A stretch of 39,977 bases of DNA from an uncultured Spirochaetales bacterium (GTDB lineage: Bacteria; Spirochaetota; Spirochaetia; Sphaerochaetales; Sphaerochaetaceae): contig CADCOT010000022.1 of NCBI GenBank assembly GCA_902803145.1, forward strand, positions 1 through 39,977, in the 5' to 3' direction. How positions within the stretch are numbered: the first letter of the stretch is position 1; every line of letters starts with the position of its first letter. The notes under the pieces were generated by a model, which saw only the letters and a list, made by a program, of their open reading frames with translations, made no database searches and had not been told where the DNA came from. A program made the translations under genes and the position numbers. Of this stretch, positions 31,983-39,873 are shown in pieces.

Positions 31983-33383
31983 ATGAGAAATACTAAAAAT
32001 TATCGTATCGTCAGCGTATTGCTGACATTTTTACTGCTTGTCAGTCTCCTTGTAGGCTGTTCAAGCACCGGCGTAACAAGCACCGGCGTAACAAGCACTA
32101 GTGCAAAGGCCCCAAGTGCATCAACATCGAGCGAAAGCGCAAGCGCATCCACAAGCGAAAATTCAGGTCTTTTTGCCAACAAAGAACTCAACCGCTTGAT
32201 TGACCAGAACCATAAAGAGGTAGAGAAAAACGGTTGGGCAGAACTTAGAATTCCTGCAAGTATGCACGGAATTACAGAAGATTTTGTAGATCCGGATGCA
32301 GTAGATGCAGCAAAGAAACTTCTTGCTGAAGGCTATGAAGTTTACGTAGTAGGCGGAGCTATCCGTGACCTTATCATGGGATATCCGGCAAACGACTTTG
32401 ACCTTGCAACCAACGCCTCTATTACAGAAATCAAAAGAATCCTCGGCGATGTCACCACACACGACGTAGGAGACATGACATTTGCCTATGCTCACTATCC
32501 CACACAGATAGTAGACGTTGCTCCGTTCTACAATATTCCAGTTGCTTACTACGGAAGTGAAGGTATCCCCGAATTCAATCCCCAGGAAAGAATTACAGAC
32601 AAAGCCATAAATGACTCATTCAGACGTGACCTCACAATGAATTCAATCTACTACGATATGTCCAACGGCGACATTGTCACATGGCAGGGCGGTCTTTACG
32701 ACATCAGAGAACAGCAGATTAATACAATTGCAGAGCCAAATTTGCAGATGACAGACGACCCCAGTGTCACAATCCGCGCTCTTCGCTTCAAGGCTCGTTA
32801 CAACTACAAGTTCTCAGACAGACTTGAAGAGGCCATGCGCAGCGGCTGTCCCATCTACCTTGACGCCCTTGATCCTGATTCAATGGCATTCAACCTGCCC
32901 AAGCTTTTCAACGGCGGTTATGCTACAGAATCCTACAACGTTCTTGTTGACTACAACGGCTTTGAAACCCTGTTCCCATCAACAGAAGGCTATGGTTCAG
33001 ACGCCGCATTCCAGTCCTACATGAAAGTTGCAATGGCTCAGTTTGACGCCCTCTACGCAGGCGGCACAAAGGTTTCCGAGCAGCTTATGTTCTCCACAAT
33101 CCTTTGGCCCATGATTGCCCGCGAAGAGAACTTTGACAGAGCCCTTGAGAAGCACATTTCCCTCCAGTTCAAGAAGTGCGCAACCGACTACGAGATTATC
33201 AATTCCATGCGCAGGATGCTCAGACTTGAGGAAAAGCTCACAACTGAAGCCACCCAGAACCACGCCGAGCTCATTGCCAGCTCCGACGAGTTCGCAGACG
33301 CCCTCAGGCTTCTTGAAATCCGCGCCTTAGCCGGCGATGTCCCCACCCAGACACTTGATTTCTGGAAAACATACGCCAAATAA
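31983..33383 (+). CDS. lipoprotein with poly(A)-polymerase/CCA-adding nucleotidyltransferase domain
   Basis: A 466-residue protein combining a lipoprotein signal with a class II nucleotidyltransferase. Residues 1-26 are a signal peptide with lipobox LLVGC (Cys26); residues 27-62 are a Ser/Thr/Ala tether. From 117 the poly(A)-polymerase head follows: VVGGAIRD at 122-129, DFDLAT at 138-143 (catalytic Asp138 and Asp140), IVDVAPF with Asp178 as third acidic residue, RRDLTMNSIYYD at 214-225, GGLYDI at 236-241, and DDPSVTIRALRF at 258-269. All key residues are kept. The family adds A or CCA to RNA inside the cytoplasm, so an exported copy is unexpected. The frame is unbroken. It is divergent from the outer-membrane protein operon. 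Confidence 0.85.
   Translation: MRNTKNYRIVSVLLTFLLLVSLLVGCSSTGVTSTGVTSTSAKAPSASTSSESASASTSENSGLFANKELNRLIDQNHKEVEKNGWAELRIPASMHGITEDFVDPDAVDAAKKLLAEGYEVYVVGGAIRDLIMGYPANDFDLATNASITEIKRILGDVTTHDVGDMTFAYAHYPTQIVDVAPFYNIPVAYYGSEGIPEFNPQERITDKAINDSFRRDLTMNSIYYDMSNGDIVTWQGGLYDIREQQINTIAEPNLQMTDDPSVTIRALRFKARYNYKFSDRLEEAMRSGCPIYLDALDPDSMAFNLPKLFNGGYATESYNVLVDYNGFETLFPSTEGYGSDAAFQSYMKVAMAQFDALYAGGTKVSEQLMFSTILWPMIAREENFDRALEKHISLQFKKCATDYEIINSMRRMLRLEEKLTTEATQNHAELIASSDEFADALRLLEIRALAGDVPTQTLDFWKTYAK
32064..32093 (+). repeat. 15-bp tandem duplication in the lipoprotein tether
   Basis: AGCACCGGCGTAACA occurs twice in a row (32064-32078 and 32079-32093), followed by a partial third copy (AGCACTAGTG). 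It adds the residues STGVT twice to the tether behind the lipid-bearing Cys, a place where length changes should be tolerated. Confidence 0.9.
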
Positions 33384-33398
33384 GCGCAAAACCAATAA

Positions 33399-34364
33399 TT
33401 AAATTCTAGGTAAACCCCTGAAATGCTCATTACGCATGGAAGGGGTTTTTTCTGCATTGGGGTTGAAGATAAGGTCTTTTGGCGGTTTGGCTGGAATCAG
33501 TTCTTCAGGTTTGAGGGACAGGATGGGCTTTCCGTACTCGTCTGTGGATTGAGAGGCAAGGGCGGTGAATGTGAACCAACCGGTCTGAAGTGACTCTGAT
33601 GTTTGGATGGGGAAGGACAGGAACTGTAGGTCTGACATACAGCATGTCATAACTACAAGGCCTGCGCGGAAAGAATTGTCAACTTTGCGAATCTCAAGTG
33701 CATCTGTGAAGCAAAGTGTCTTGCCGTTGTAATGGTCAGGATGATCTAACGAATCAAGCCAAAGCGGGAGGTAGATATCGCGGGTAACGCGGAGGGTTGA
33801 AGCCTCCAGGGAGAAGGGCAGAAAGAGATCAAAGGCCTTCTCGTGGTAGCCCATGGGGTCCTGACGCAGATAGGTGGCGCGGGCGTTCATCAGACGGAAA
33901 GTCTGAGAATAAGGGGCAAGAAGGGCCTTGGAAGGACAGGAGCGGAAGGTAATCTGGGACGAGGCGCCGACCATCTGACCGATGGCCTGCTTGTTGTTGG
34001 CAAGCTGGGCTTTAAGGTCAGACCAGTTGAAAAATGTGCACTGGTAGGTAATGTTCATCTCCTGGGGAAAATTGTCCTTAAGGGATGCGTTTTCACTGTC
34101 CATTTCCACGTAGATGCGACCCGGATTGTGGGTGGCAATTGCATCCGAGCAGAAAGATTTTATGTCAGTTTTGCCGTCATAGTAGACAACGCTTGTGCGC
34201 TTTTCAGAAAGGGCAGAGAGGTCATAGTCAAGCTCTCCGCGCTCAAAGCACAGAATCAGAGTTGAGCCGTATTTGTGAAAATAATCGTTTGCTATGCAAT
34301 CACTTATGTAGTAGGTTTTGCCAGCGCCTGGAAAACCATACACAAGACGTGTTTCTATGCCCAT
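33399..34364 (-). CDS. CobW-like P-loop protein with TIGR03943-like C-terminus
   Basis: A 321-residue cytoplasmic protein. The N-terminus has a P loop, LVYGFPGAGKT (Gly10 to Thr17), and a CobW/P47K-like strand-helix pattern (STLILCFERGELDYD). The CxCC metal motif and the NKxD guanine motif of true CobW proteins are not visible. The C-terminal part contains FRAGLVVMTCCMSDLQFLSF, close to the conserved core of TIGR03943-type proteins that accompany metal-related permeases. A role in metal homeostasis is plausible. The start codon lies 12 nt from the preceding terminator and has no clear RBS. The last codons also encode a terminator for the convergent gene. Confidence 0.65.
   Translation of the reverse strand: MGIETRLVYGFPGAGKTYYISDCIANDYFHKYGSTLILCFERGELDYDLSALSEKRTSVVYYDGKTDIKSFCSDAIATHNPGRIYVEMDSENASLKDNFPQEMNITYQCTFFNWSDLKAQLANNKQAIGQMVGASSQITFRSCPSKALLAPYSQTFRLMNARATYLRQDPMGYHEKAFDLFLPFSLEASTLRVTRDIYLPLWLDSLDHPDHYNGKTLCFTDALEIRKVDNSFRAGLVVMTCCMSDLQFLSFPIQTSESLQTGWFTFTALASQSTDEYGKPILSLKPEELIPAKPPKDLIFNPNAEKTPSMRNEHFRGLPRI
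33412..33451 (+). terminator. terminator of the exported nucleotidyltransferase gene
   Basis: AAACCCCT pairs with AGGGGTTT around a 21-nt loop and is followed by T residues to 33451. It lies 29 bp behind the stop codon, inside the coding sequence of the convergent CobW-like gene. Confidence 0.7.
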
Positions 34365-34375
34365 CTTTAAAGAAG

Positions 34376-34399
34376 TGCCCCACCGTTGCCAGTGGGGCA
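34376..34399 (-). terminator. terminator of the alcohol dehydrogenase gene
   Basis: TGCCCCAC and GTGGGGCA form a perfect 8-bp stem around an 8-nt loop. On the minus strand it is followed by CTTCTTT. It lies 20 bp behind the dehydrogenase stop codon and 12 bp before the CobW-like start codon. Confidence 0.7.
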
Positions 34400-34418
34400 G
34401 TATCGTGATTCAGAAGAA

Positions 34419-35369
34419 TCAGTCGTAAAGGCAGACAAGGCGTCCGCTGATTTCTCCGCGGCGGAGCTTCTCAATGCCTTCTCCAATTTCATCAAACTTA
34501 CAGGTGTGGATTTCCGGATCAAGCTTGCCGCTGGCAAGGAGGTCCAGAGTTTCCTGAAGGTCTTTTGTTGTGCTTCCCTGTGAACCTTCAAAAGTCAGTT
34601 CCTTGAAGATGAGGGAGTAGGTGAAGATTGTGGAAGTATCGGCAGCCATGCCAACCAGGACAACCTTACCGTACTGCTTGACTGTGTTAAGTGCGTCAGC
34701 TGTTGTCTTTCCTGCACCTGCAAAGTCAATTATTACGTCCAGGTTTTTGTCTGCAAATTCTGTGATGCTGTCCTTAACCTCTTTTGCTCCGAGGCTCAGT
34801 GCAAGCTCTTTTGCAGAGGGCTTTCTTGTTGCAACGTAGACTTCACAGCCTTTGACAACTGCAATGCGAACTGCAAACTGTCCAAGTCCGCCAACTCCGA
34901 TGATACCTACTTTCATGCCGGGCTTTACTCCGCCGACTGTGCAAACTGCATGGTAGGATGTTGCACCTGCGTCTGTTGCTGCTGCAGCTTTTGCGGGAGC
35001 AAGACCTGCGGGAACCTTAACAAGCTGCTCAACAGGAGCTGTTGTCATTGTGCCGTAACCGCCGTCTCTTGTGTAACCGGGTGTTGTGCCGTCTTTTGCG
35101 TAGAGGGGGCAAACTGCAACAATGTCGCCAACCTTGTAGCCTTTAACGCCTTCGCCAACTTCTACAATCTGTCCGCAGACTTCGTGTCCCATGATTACGG
35201 GGACTTTGAAGCTGCCCATCCATGACTCAATATCAAGTGCTGATACGTCTGAGTGGCAGAGTCCGCCAGCAAGTGTCTTAAGAACGACATAACCGGGTTT
35301 TGCTTTGGGATCCGGTTTCTCAACAATCTTCAGTGGCTGATGTGTGCCTGTAAATTCCCAACCTTTCAT
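34419..35369 (-). CDS. zinc-dependent alcohol dehydrogenase (MDR family)
   Basis: A 316-residue medium-chain dehydrogenase. The catalytic zinc ligands are Cys38 (GLCHSD) and His62 with Glu63 (MGHEVCG); Asp133 may take the third position. The four-Cys structural zinc lobe is absent, which explains the short length. The NAD(P)-binding GVGGLG is at 158-163. It would interconvert alcohols and aldehydes or ketones; the substrate is unknown. It is probably transcribed alone, with AGGAG 9 nt before the ATG and its own terminator behind it. Confidence 0.9.
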   Translation of the reverse strand: MKGWEFTGTHQPLKIVEKPDPKAKPGYVVLKTLAGGLCHSDVSALDIESWMGSFKVPVIMGHEVCGQIVEVGEGVKGYKVGDIVAVCPLYAKDGTTPGYTRDGGYGTMTTAPVEQLVKVPAGLAPAKAAAATDAGATSYHAVCTVGGVKPGMKVGIIGVGGLGQFAVRIAVVKGCEVYVATRKPSAKELALSLGAKEVKDSITEFADKNLDVIIDFAGAGKTTADALNTVKQYGKVVLVGMAADTSTIFTYSLIFKELTFEGSQGSTTKDLQETLDLLASGKLDPEIHTCKFDEIGEGIEKLRRGEISGRLVCLYD

Positions 35370-35485
35370 CTGAAATTCTCCTGTAAAAGTTAATATTCTA
35401 GATGCAGATTTTTCCGCAACCGATAATATAATACTTATTTCTTTGCCGTTTGTTAATATTTTGTTTTAAAATAATAGTGTGCTGG

Positions 35486-35529
35486 AATGTAATCAATTGT
35501 TTGCAAATGTAATCAAATGATGTTATATT
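35486..35529 (+). promoter_or_regulatory. promoter and operator repeats of the RelB/PIN pair
   Basis: TTGCAA (35501-35506) and TATATT (35524-35529) with 17 bp between form a good promoter. Two exact copies of AATGTAATCAA lie at 35486-35496 and 35506-35516, 20 bp apart or about two helical turns. One is before the -35 box and one in the spacer, as expected for autorepression by an antitoxin. An AGGAAGG RBS follows at 35536-35542. Confidence 0.65.
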
Positions 35530-35549
35530 GAGATTAGGAAGGTAAGATT

Positions 35550-35846
35550 ATGGCAAGTGCATTGATTCAATTCAGAACGGATGAAGCGGAAAAAATAGCA
35601 GCAATTCAGATTTGTGAAAGGCTTGGTCTGAATCTTTCTGCATATTTGAGAATGTGCATGCTAAGATTGGTTCAGGAGCAAGGTGTTCCTTTCAGCATGA
35701 AGTTAAATGATAGTTCAGAAAACCCGGGTATTACCGCTATGAGGAGGGCAAGCGCCATAGCATCTGAAAAAGGGATTGCTGATATGTCTCTTGATGAGAT
35801 AAACGCAGAAATTGCAGCTGCAAGAAAAGCAAGAAATAGAGAATGA
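35550..35846 (+). CDS. antitoxin, RelB/DinJ family
   Basis: A 98-residue ribbon-helix-helix protein. The N-terminus (ALIQFRTDEAEKIAAIQICERLGLNLSAYLRMCM) is the DinJ/RelB DNA-binding dimer motif, and QEQGVPFSM is the usual block that follows. The charged C-terminal tail should bind the toxin. RelB proteins more often pair with RelE or YafQ; here the partner is a PIN protein, whose start overlaps by ATGA. Direct repeats in the promoter fit self-repression. Confidence 0.88.
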   Translation: MASALIQFRTDEAEKIAAIQICERLGLNLSAYLRMCMLRLVQEQGVPFSMKLNDSSENPGITAMRRASAIASEKGIADMSLDEINAEIAAARKARNRE

Positions 35847-36268
35847 AATATTATGCTGTCATTGATACAAATGTTCTTGTCTCAGCAATGCTTAAATGGG
35901 AATCTGTACCTGGCAGCATAATTAATCTAGCATTTGAGGGAATAATTGTTCCCTTGGTAAATAGCAGGATATTAAACGAATACAGAATAGTTCTTTCAAG
36001 AAGCAAATTTGGTTTACCAAAGGAAATTGTAGATAATATTGTGAAAACAATGGAACTTAGAGGTCTTAATGTTGATGAGTCTCCATTGGATATTGAATTG
36101 CCTGATCCTGATGACAAAGTGTTCTTTGAAGTTGTAATGGAAGAAAGAAAAACAGAGGATGCATATCTTGTTACAGGTAATATAAAGCATTTCCCAGTAA
36201 AACCCTTTGTTGTTACTCCAAGACAAATGCTGGACATAATCCTTAATACTTCTGAGGTCTTTGATTGA
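35843..36268 (+). CDS. PIN-family toxin (TIGR00305/COG1569 type)
   Basis: A 141-residue PIN-domain protein of the group annotated as toxin component, PIN family. It has VIDTNVLVSAML with Asp8, ILNEYRIVL with Glu46, the acidic LPDPDDKVFFEV block at 87-97, and LVTGNIKHFP at 109-118. It should be an Mg-dependent ribonuclease neutralised by the RelB-like protein encoded 4 nt overlapping upstream. It belongs to a different PIN branch from the VapC-like toxin at 12600, so the two pairs are not copies of each other. Confidence 0.87.
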   Translation: MKYYAVIDTNVLVSAMLKWESVPGSIINLAFEGIIVPLVNSRILNEYRIVLSRSKFGLPKEIVDNIVKTMELRGLNVDESPLDIELPDPDDKVFFEVVMEERKTEDAYLVTGNIKHFPVKPFVVTPRQMLDIILNTSEVFD

Positions 36269-36314
36269 ACAAATTCTTTGCGTGTAATATAGTAGTCAAC
36301 ACGTGGAGGCCGCT

Positions 36315-36761
36315 ATGAGTGACGAGGTAAAAAGCAGTAAGAAAGACAGTTCTTCATTCTCCCCAAAGTTCTTTGATGCAGAAGGTTCAGTTCTTGGAAA
36401 ACTTCAGAAAGTTCTTCATGTGATTACTGCAGTCATTGAAACACTTGTTGCCATGGTGCTCATTGCCGGCGTTGTTGTGGCTTTCCTGGATGTTCCGAGC
36501 ATCTTTGCAGGAATTAACGGAAACGGAAGAGAAGGGCTCAGAAACCTTGTTTCCTTCATGGCAACCATCATCATTGTTGTTGAATTTATCCACGTAATTG
36601 TCAGCCAGAACCTTGGTAGCGTTGTAGAGATTATCATGCTGGCTATCACAAGGGAGCTGGTTATCAGAGAGTATACAACATGGGAACTTCTTGCAGGCGT
36701 TGTCTGTATTGCAGGACTGTTTGCAGTAAAGAAGTACCTTGTTACTAAGAAAGACAGATGA
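36315..36761 (+). CDS. PsiE-like membrane protein
   Basis: A 148-residue protein with four membrane helices behind a charged, Ser/Lys-rich start. The end, ITRELVIREYTTWELLAGVVCIAGLFAVKKYL, is the conserved stretch of the phosphate-starvation-inducible PsiE family, whose function is unknown. The frame is open to GTG 36303, but GGAGG at 36305-36309 points to ATG 36315. The stop overlaps the next gene's start by ATGA, so both membrane proteins are made together. Confidence 0.8.
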   Translation: MSDEVKSSKKDSSSFSPKFFDAEGSVLGKLQKVLHVITAVIETLVAMVLIAGVVVAFLDVPSIFAGINGNGREGLRNLVSFMATIIIVVEFIHVIVSQNLGSVVEIIMLAITRELVIREYTTWELLAGVVCIAGLFAVKKYLVTKKDR

Positions 36762-37597
36762 ACCTGGAAATAATAAAGGACATACTGCTGGATGCCCTGA
36801 AGGACAGTGCCAGCGTATTTTTGTTTGTATTCATTTTTCACGCCCTCACATCGTTCTTTGAAGGCCGCATGGCCAGCTTCATTGCATCAAAGAAAGCAGG
36901 TGCACCGGTAATCGGATCGCTGTTCGGACTGATTCCTCAGTGCGGAACAAGTGTACTGGGCTCAGATTTATATGCACGTGGATACATAACGGCCGGAACG
37001 CTGATTGCAATCTTTCTCAGCTGCAGCGATGAAGCACTTTTGGTACTTCTTTCAGGAGGATTTGCAAAAATTATTCCAAGTCTTCTGATTCTGAAGTTTG
37101 TTATTGGAAGCATTGTTGGACTTGCTGTAAATGCAGTAGTTAAGCAGGAGACAGCTCAGAATCTGGACACTTACGAAGGACATGCACACTCAGAAAATGC
37201 AATAGACAGCCACCTTCTTCATCCGCTTCACCATGCGTTTGAAGTATTTGTGTATGTGCTTGTAATTAACATTGTCATGGGAACTCTGATTCAGCTGATA
37301 GGTGAGGAGAATCTGTCTTCAATCATAAGTGGCGGCAAACATCTGACACCGCTTTTGGCTTCCATTTTGGGCCTGGTTCCCAACTGTGCTTCAAGCGTAA
37401 TTCTCAGTGAGTTGTATATGTCTGGGAACATCGCCTTCGGCGCACTTACGGGAGGACTTTTAGTCAACTGCGGGCTTGGAATTTTGGTCCTGTTCAAGCG
37501 TAAGGCCACAATCAAAAGCGCCATGTGGATTATTGCAACCTGCTTTGCAGTCTCAGTTGCTTCAGGATACATAATCTGCTTTGTAAACGGGTTTTAA
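36758..37597 (+). CDS. ArsP_2-like putative heavy-metal (manganese) exporter
   Basis: A 279-residue inner-membrane protein with about eight to ten helices and two internal repeats. LIPQCGTSVLGSDLYARGYI with GTLIAIFLSCSDEA is mirrored later by LVPNCASSVILSELYMSGNI with GALTGGLLVNCG. This is the signature of the ArsP_2 (former DUF2899) family, annotated as a putative heavy-metal or manganese transporter. A His-rich loop (EGHAHSENAIDSHLLHPLHH) between the halves could bind metal. It is coupled to the PsiE-like gene by an ATGA overlap, and the ABC exporter starts 2 nt after its stop. Confidence 0.8.
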   Translation: MNLEIIKDILLDALKDSASVFLFVFIFHALTSFFEGRMASFIASKKAGAPVIGSLFGLIPQCGTSVLGSDLYARGYITAGTLIAIFLSCSDEALLVLLSGGFAKIIPSLLILKFVIGSIVGLAVNAVVKQETAQNLDTYEGHAHSENAIDSHLLHPLHHAFEVFVYVLVINIVMGTLIQLIGEENLSSIISGGKHLTPLLASILGLVPNCASSVILSELYMSGNIAFGALTGGLLVNCGLGILVLFKRKATIKSAMWIIATCFAVSVASGYIICFVNGF

Positions 37598-37599
37598 TA

Positions 37600-39318
37600 A
37601 TGCTCAAAAGATTTATTTCGTACTACGGACCGCATAAGAAAATGCTGGTTCTTGACATGCTGGCTTCGTTTCTAATTTCTGCCATTGGAATGGTTTATCC
37701 AGTTATTACAAGGCAGATGCTCAATGTGTATATTCCAAACAGAATGTACAATGTGATTATCAAGTTCGGCGTTATTATTCTTCTTTTGTACATTCTGAGG
37801 ATGCTGCTTAAGTACTTTGTTCAGTACTACGGCCACATTATCGGCGTGAACATGCAAAGTCGCATGAGGCGTGATCTTTTTGAGCACCTGGAGAAACTGC
37901 CGTTTACATTTTTTGACAACAATGAAACCGGCCGCATAATGACAAGAATCACCAGTGACCTTTTTGAGGTTGCAGAGCTTGCCCACCACGGACCTGAGAA
38001 CATTCTCATAAGCTCGACAATGATTATTCTGTCGTTTGCCTATCTGGCCACAATTGACCTGAGTCTGACGCTGATTATTTTCTGCTGCGTGCCGGTTCTG
38101 GCCGTTGTGACGCGTCACTATCGCAAGGCCTTCAGAAGCGCCTTTGACGACAGGCGTAAGAGCAACGCAGTAATCAACGCCGCAGTTGAAAGCTCAATTA
38201 CCGGCATAAGGGTTACCAAGGCCTACAACAACTCGGACATTGAGATTGAAAAGTTCGGGGAGGGGGACAACCAGTTCATAGATGCTTCCAAGCGCGCCTA
38301 TCGGGCGATGGCCGCATTCTTTGCATCCACTACCTTTGTTACAGACATCTTTAACGTTGTTATCCTTGTGGCAGGCGGAATCTTTTTGTACAACGGCCGC
38401 ATCACATTCGGAGATTATTCAACCTTCATTGTTTCTGTGAATTTGTTCATCAACCCCGTCACAACACTGATTAACTTCATAGAGCAGTACCAAAACGGAG
38501 TCAGCGGCTTCAGAAGATTCTGCGAGATTATGGATCAGGAGCCTGAAAAAGATGCCCCCGGTGCAACAGAACTTACAGATGTCAAAGGCGACATTGATTT
38601 TGTCAACGTAAGCTACTCCTACGAAGAAAATGCAGAAGTTCTTCATAACGTGAACCTCCACATTGGAAGGGGAAAGAAGCTTGCTCTGGTCGGACCTTCA
38701 GGCGGCGGAAAAACAACTCTTTGCCACCTTCTGCCAAACTTCTATGACGTAAAAGACGGAAGCGGCAGCATTCTGATAGACGGAAAAGATATCAGAACTC
38801 TTACCCGTGAATCGCTGAGAAGAAGCATCGGAATAGTGCAGCAGGATGTGTTTTTGTTCAACGGAAGCATAAAGGACAACATTCTTTACGGAAGACCTGA
38901 TGCAACTGAAGCAGATGTTATTGAAGCTGCAATTAAGGCAAACATCCACGACTACGTAATGACTCTGGAGCACGGCTACGATACTGAAATAGGAGAGCGC
39001 GGAGTAAAACTTTCAGGCGGACAGAAGCAGAGATTGAGCATTGCCCGTGTCTTTTTGAAGAACCCCAAAATCCTTGTTTTGGACGAGGCCACAAGCGCTT
39101 TGGACAACACAACAGAAGTAATGATTCAAACTGCTTTGGATGAACTTTGCAAGGGAAGAACTACCATTGTAGTAGCCCACAGGCTTTCAACAATCAGAAA
39201 TGCAGATGAAATTGCCGTAATCTTTGACGGCAAGGTCACCGAGCAAGGAACACATGAAGAACTGATGAAACTGAAAGGAACATATGCTAAACTGTATTCA
39301 CTTCAGTTTAAGGAGTAA
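37600..39318 (+). CDS. ABC exporter, fused membrane and ATPase domains
   Basis: A 572-residue MsbA/Sav1866-type half exporter. Six membrane helices lie in about 1-300 (with the coupling segment NNETGRIMTRITSDL). The ATPase has Walker A GPSGGGKTT at 365-373, LSGGQKQR from 471, and LDEATSALD with Asp495 and Glu496. It should work as a homodimer and export lipids, peptides or drugs; the substrate is open. The frame runs upstream to 37525 inside the previous gene, but ATG 37600 starts the typical MLKRFISYYGPHKK. No RBS is seen, so translation probably depends on coupling. The flavodoxin gene follows 3 nt later. Confidence 0.93.
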   Translation: MLKRFISYYGPHKKMLVLDMLASFLISAIGMVYPVITRQMLNVYIPNRMYNVIIKFGVIILLLYILRMLLKYFVQYYGHIIGVNMQSRMRRDLFEHLEKLPFTFFDNNETGRIMTRITSDLFEVAELAHHGPENILISSTMIILSFAYLATIDLSLTLIIFCCVPVLAVVTRHYRKAFRSAFDDRRKSNAVINAAVESSITGIRVTKAYNNSDIEIEKFGEGDNQFIDASKRAYRAMAAFFASTTFVTDIFNVVILVAGGIFLYNGRITFGDYSTFIVSVNLFINPVTTLINFIEQYQNGVSGFRRFCEIMDQEPEKDAPGATELTDVKGDIDFVNVSYSYEENAEVLHNVNLHIGRGKKLALVGPSGGGKTTLCHLLPNFYDVKDGSGSILIDGKDIRTLTRESLRRSIGIVQQDVFLFNGSIKDNILYGRPDATEADVIEAAIKANIHDYVMTLEHGYDTEIGERGVKLSGGQKQRLSIARVFLKNPKILVLDEATSALDNTTEVMIQTALDELCKGRTTIVVAHRLSTIRNADEIAVIFDGKVTEQGTHEELMKLKGTYAKLYSLQFKE

Positions 39319-39321
39319 AAA

Positions 39322-39831
39322 ATGGCAGGTCTTGTTGTTTATTTTTCACACGAAGGACAGAATTCAGTCAACTTTGACATTCAGAATGTAAAGAAAGGTC
39401 ACACCAGAACAGTTGCAGAGAAGATTGCAGATATTACAGGTTCTGATATCTTCCGCATTGTTCCCACAGAGCCGTACCCCGCAGACTACGATGCAGTATG
39501 CAGAAGAGCCCAGGCTGAATATGAGGATAATATCCATCCGCAGATCAATGTTCCTTTTGAAAGTCTTGAAAGCTATGACACAATCTACATTGGCTTTCCC
39601 ATCTGGTTCAGAAGCTACCCGCGTGTAGTTGCAAGCTTCATTGATAAGTTTGACTTCACAGGTAAAACAGTAAAGCCCTTCTGCACCAATGAAGAAGGCG
39701 AGTTCGGCATGGCCGATATGGAACTTGAGAACGCCGTAAAGACAAAGGGCGGCAAGGTTGTTAAGGGCCTTGCAGTAAGGGGCTCGGACGTAGATACATG
39801 TGACGCTGCCATCAGAAAATGGTTGCAGTAA
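39322..39831 (+). CDS. flavodoxin (Flavodoxin_4 type)
   Basis: A 169-residue FMN-binding electron carrier. The N-terminal LVVYFSHEGQN phosphate loop is followed by KKGHTRTVAEKIADITGSDIFRI, IGFPIWFRSYPRVVASF (the FMN-stacking loop) and GKTVKPFCTNEEGEFG. It carries electrons in reductive metabolism; the partner is unknown. It is the last gene of the unit with the ABC exporter (AAGGAG 6 nt before ATG), and it stands just before an FMN riboswitch. That riboswitch lies behind its stop codon and so does not control it directly. Confidence 0.92.
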   Translation: MAGLVVYFSHEGQNSVNFDIQNVKKGHTRTVAEKIADITGSDIFRIVPTEPYPADYDAVCRRAQAEYEDNIHPQINVPFESLESYDTIYIGFPIWFRSYPRVVASFIDKFDFTGKTVKPFCTNEEGEFGMADMELENAVKTKGGKVVKGLAVRGSDVDTCDAAIRKWLQ

Positions 39832-39873
39832 AATAAGGATTGCAATACCATTACTGACAGACATATAGAATAA

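Noticed and set aside
32064-32093. Phase-variation tract in the lipoprotein nucleotidyltransferase
   Set aside because: The repeat unit is 15 bp, a multiple of three, so copy changes would not shift the frame; it can only alter tether length.
34950-35225. Plus-strand frame coding a Cys-rich 91-residue peptide
   Set aside because: It lies entirely opposite the well-supported alcohol dehydrogenase, and its cysteines mirror Ala/Thr/Gly codons of that gene. No RBS supports it.
39364-39864. Minus-strand 166-codon frame opposite flavodoxin
   Set aside because: The flavodoxin frame has an RBS and complete FMN-binding loops; the opposite frame has no recognisable domain.
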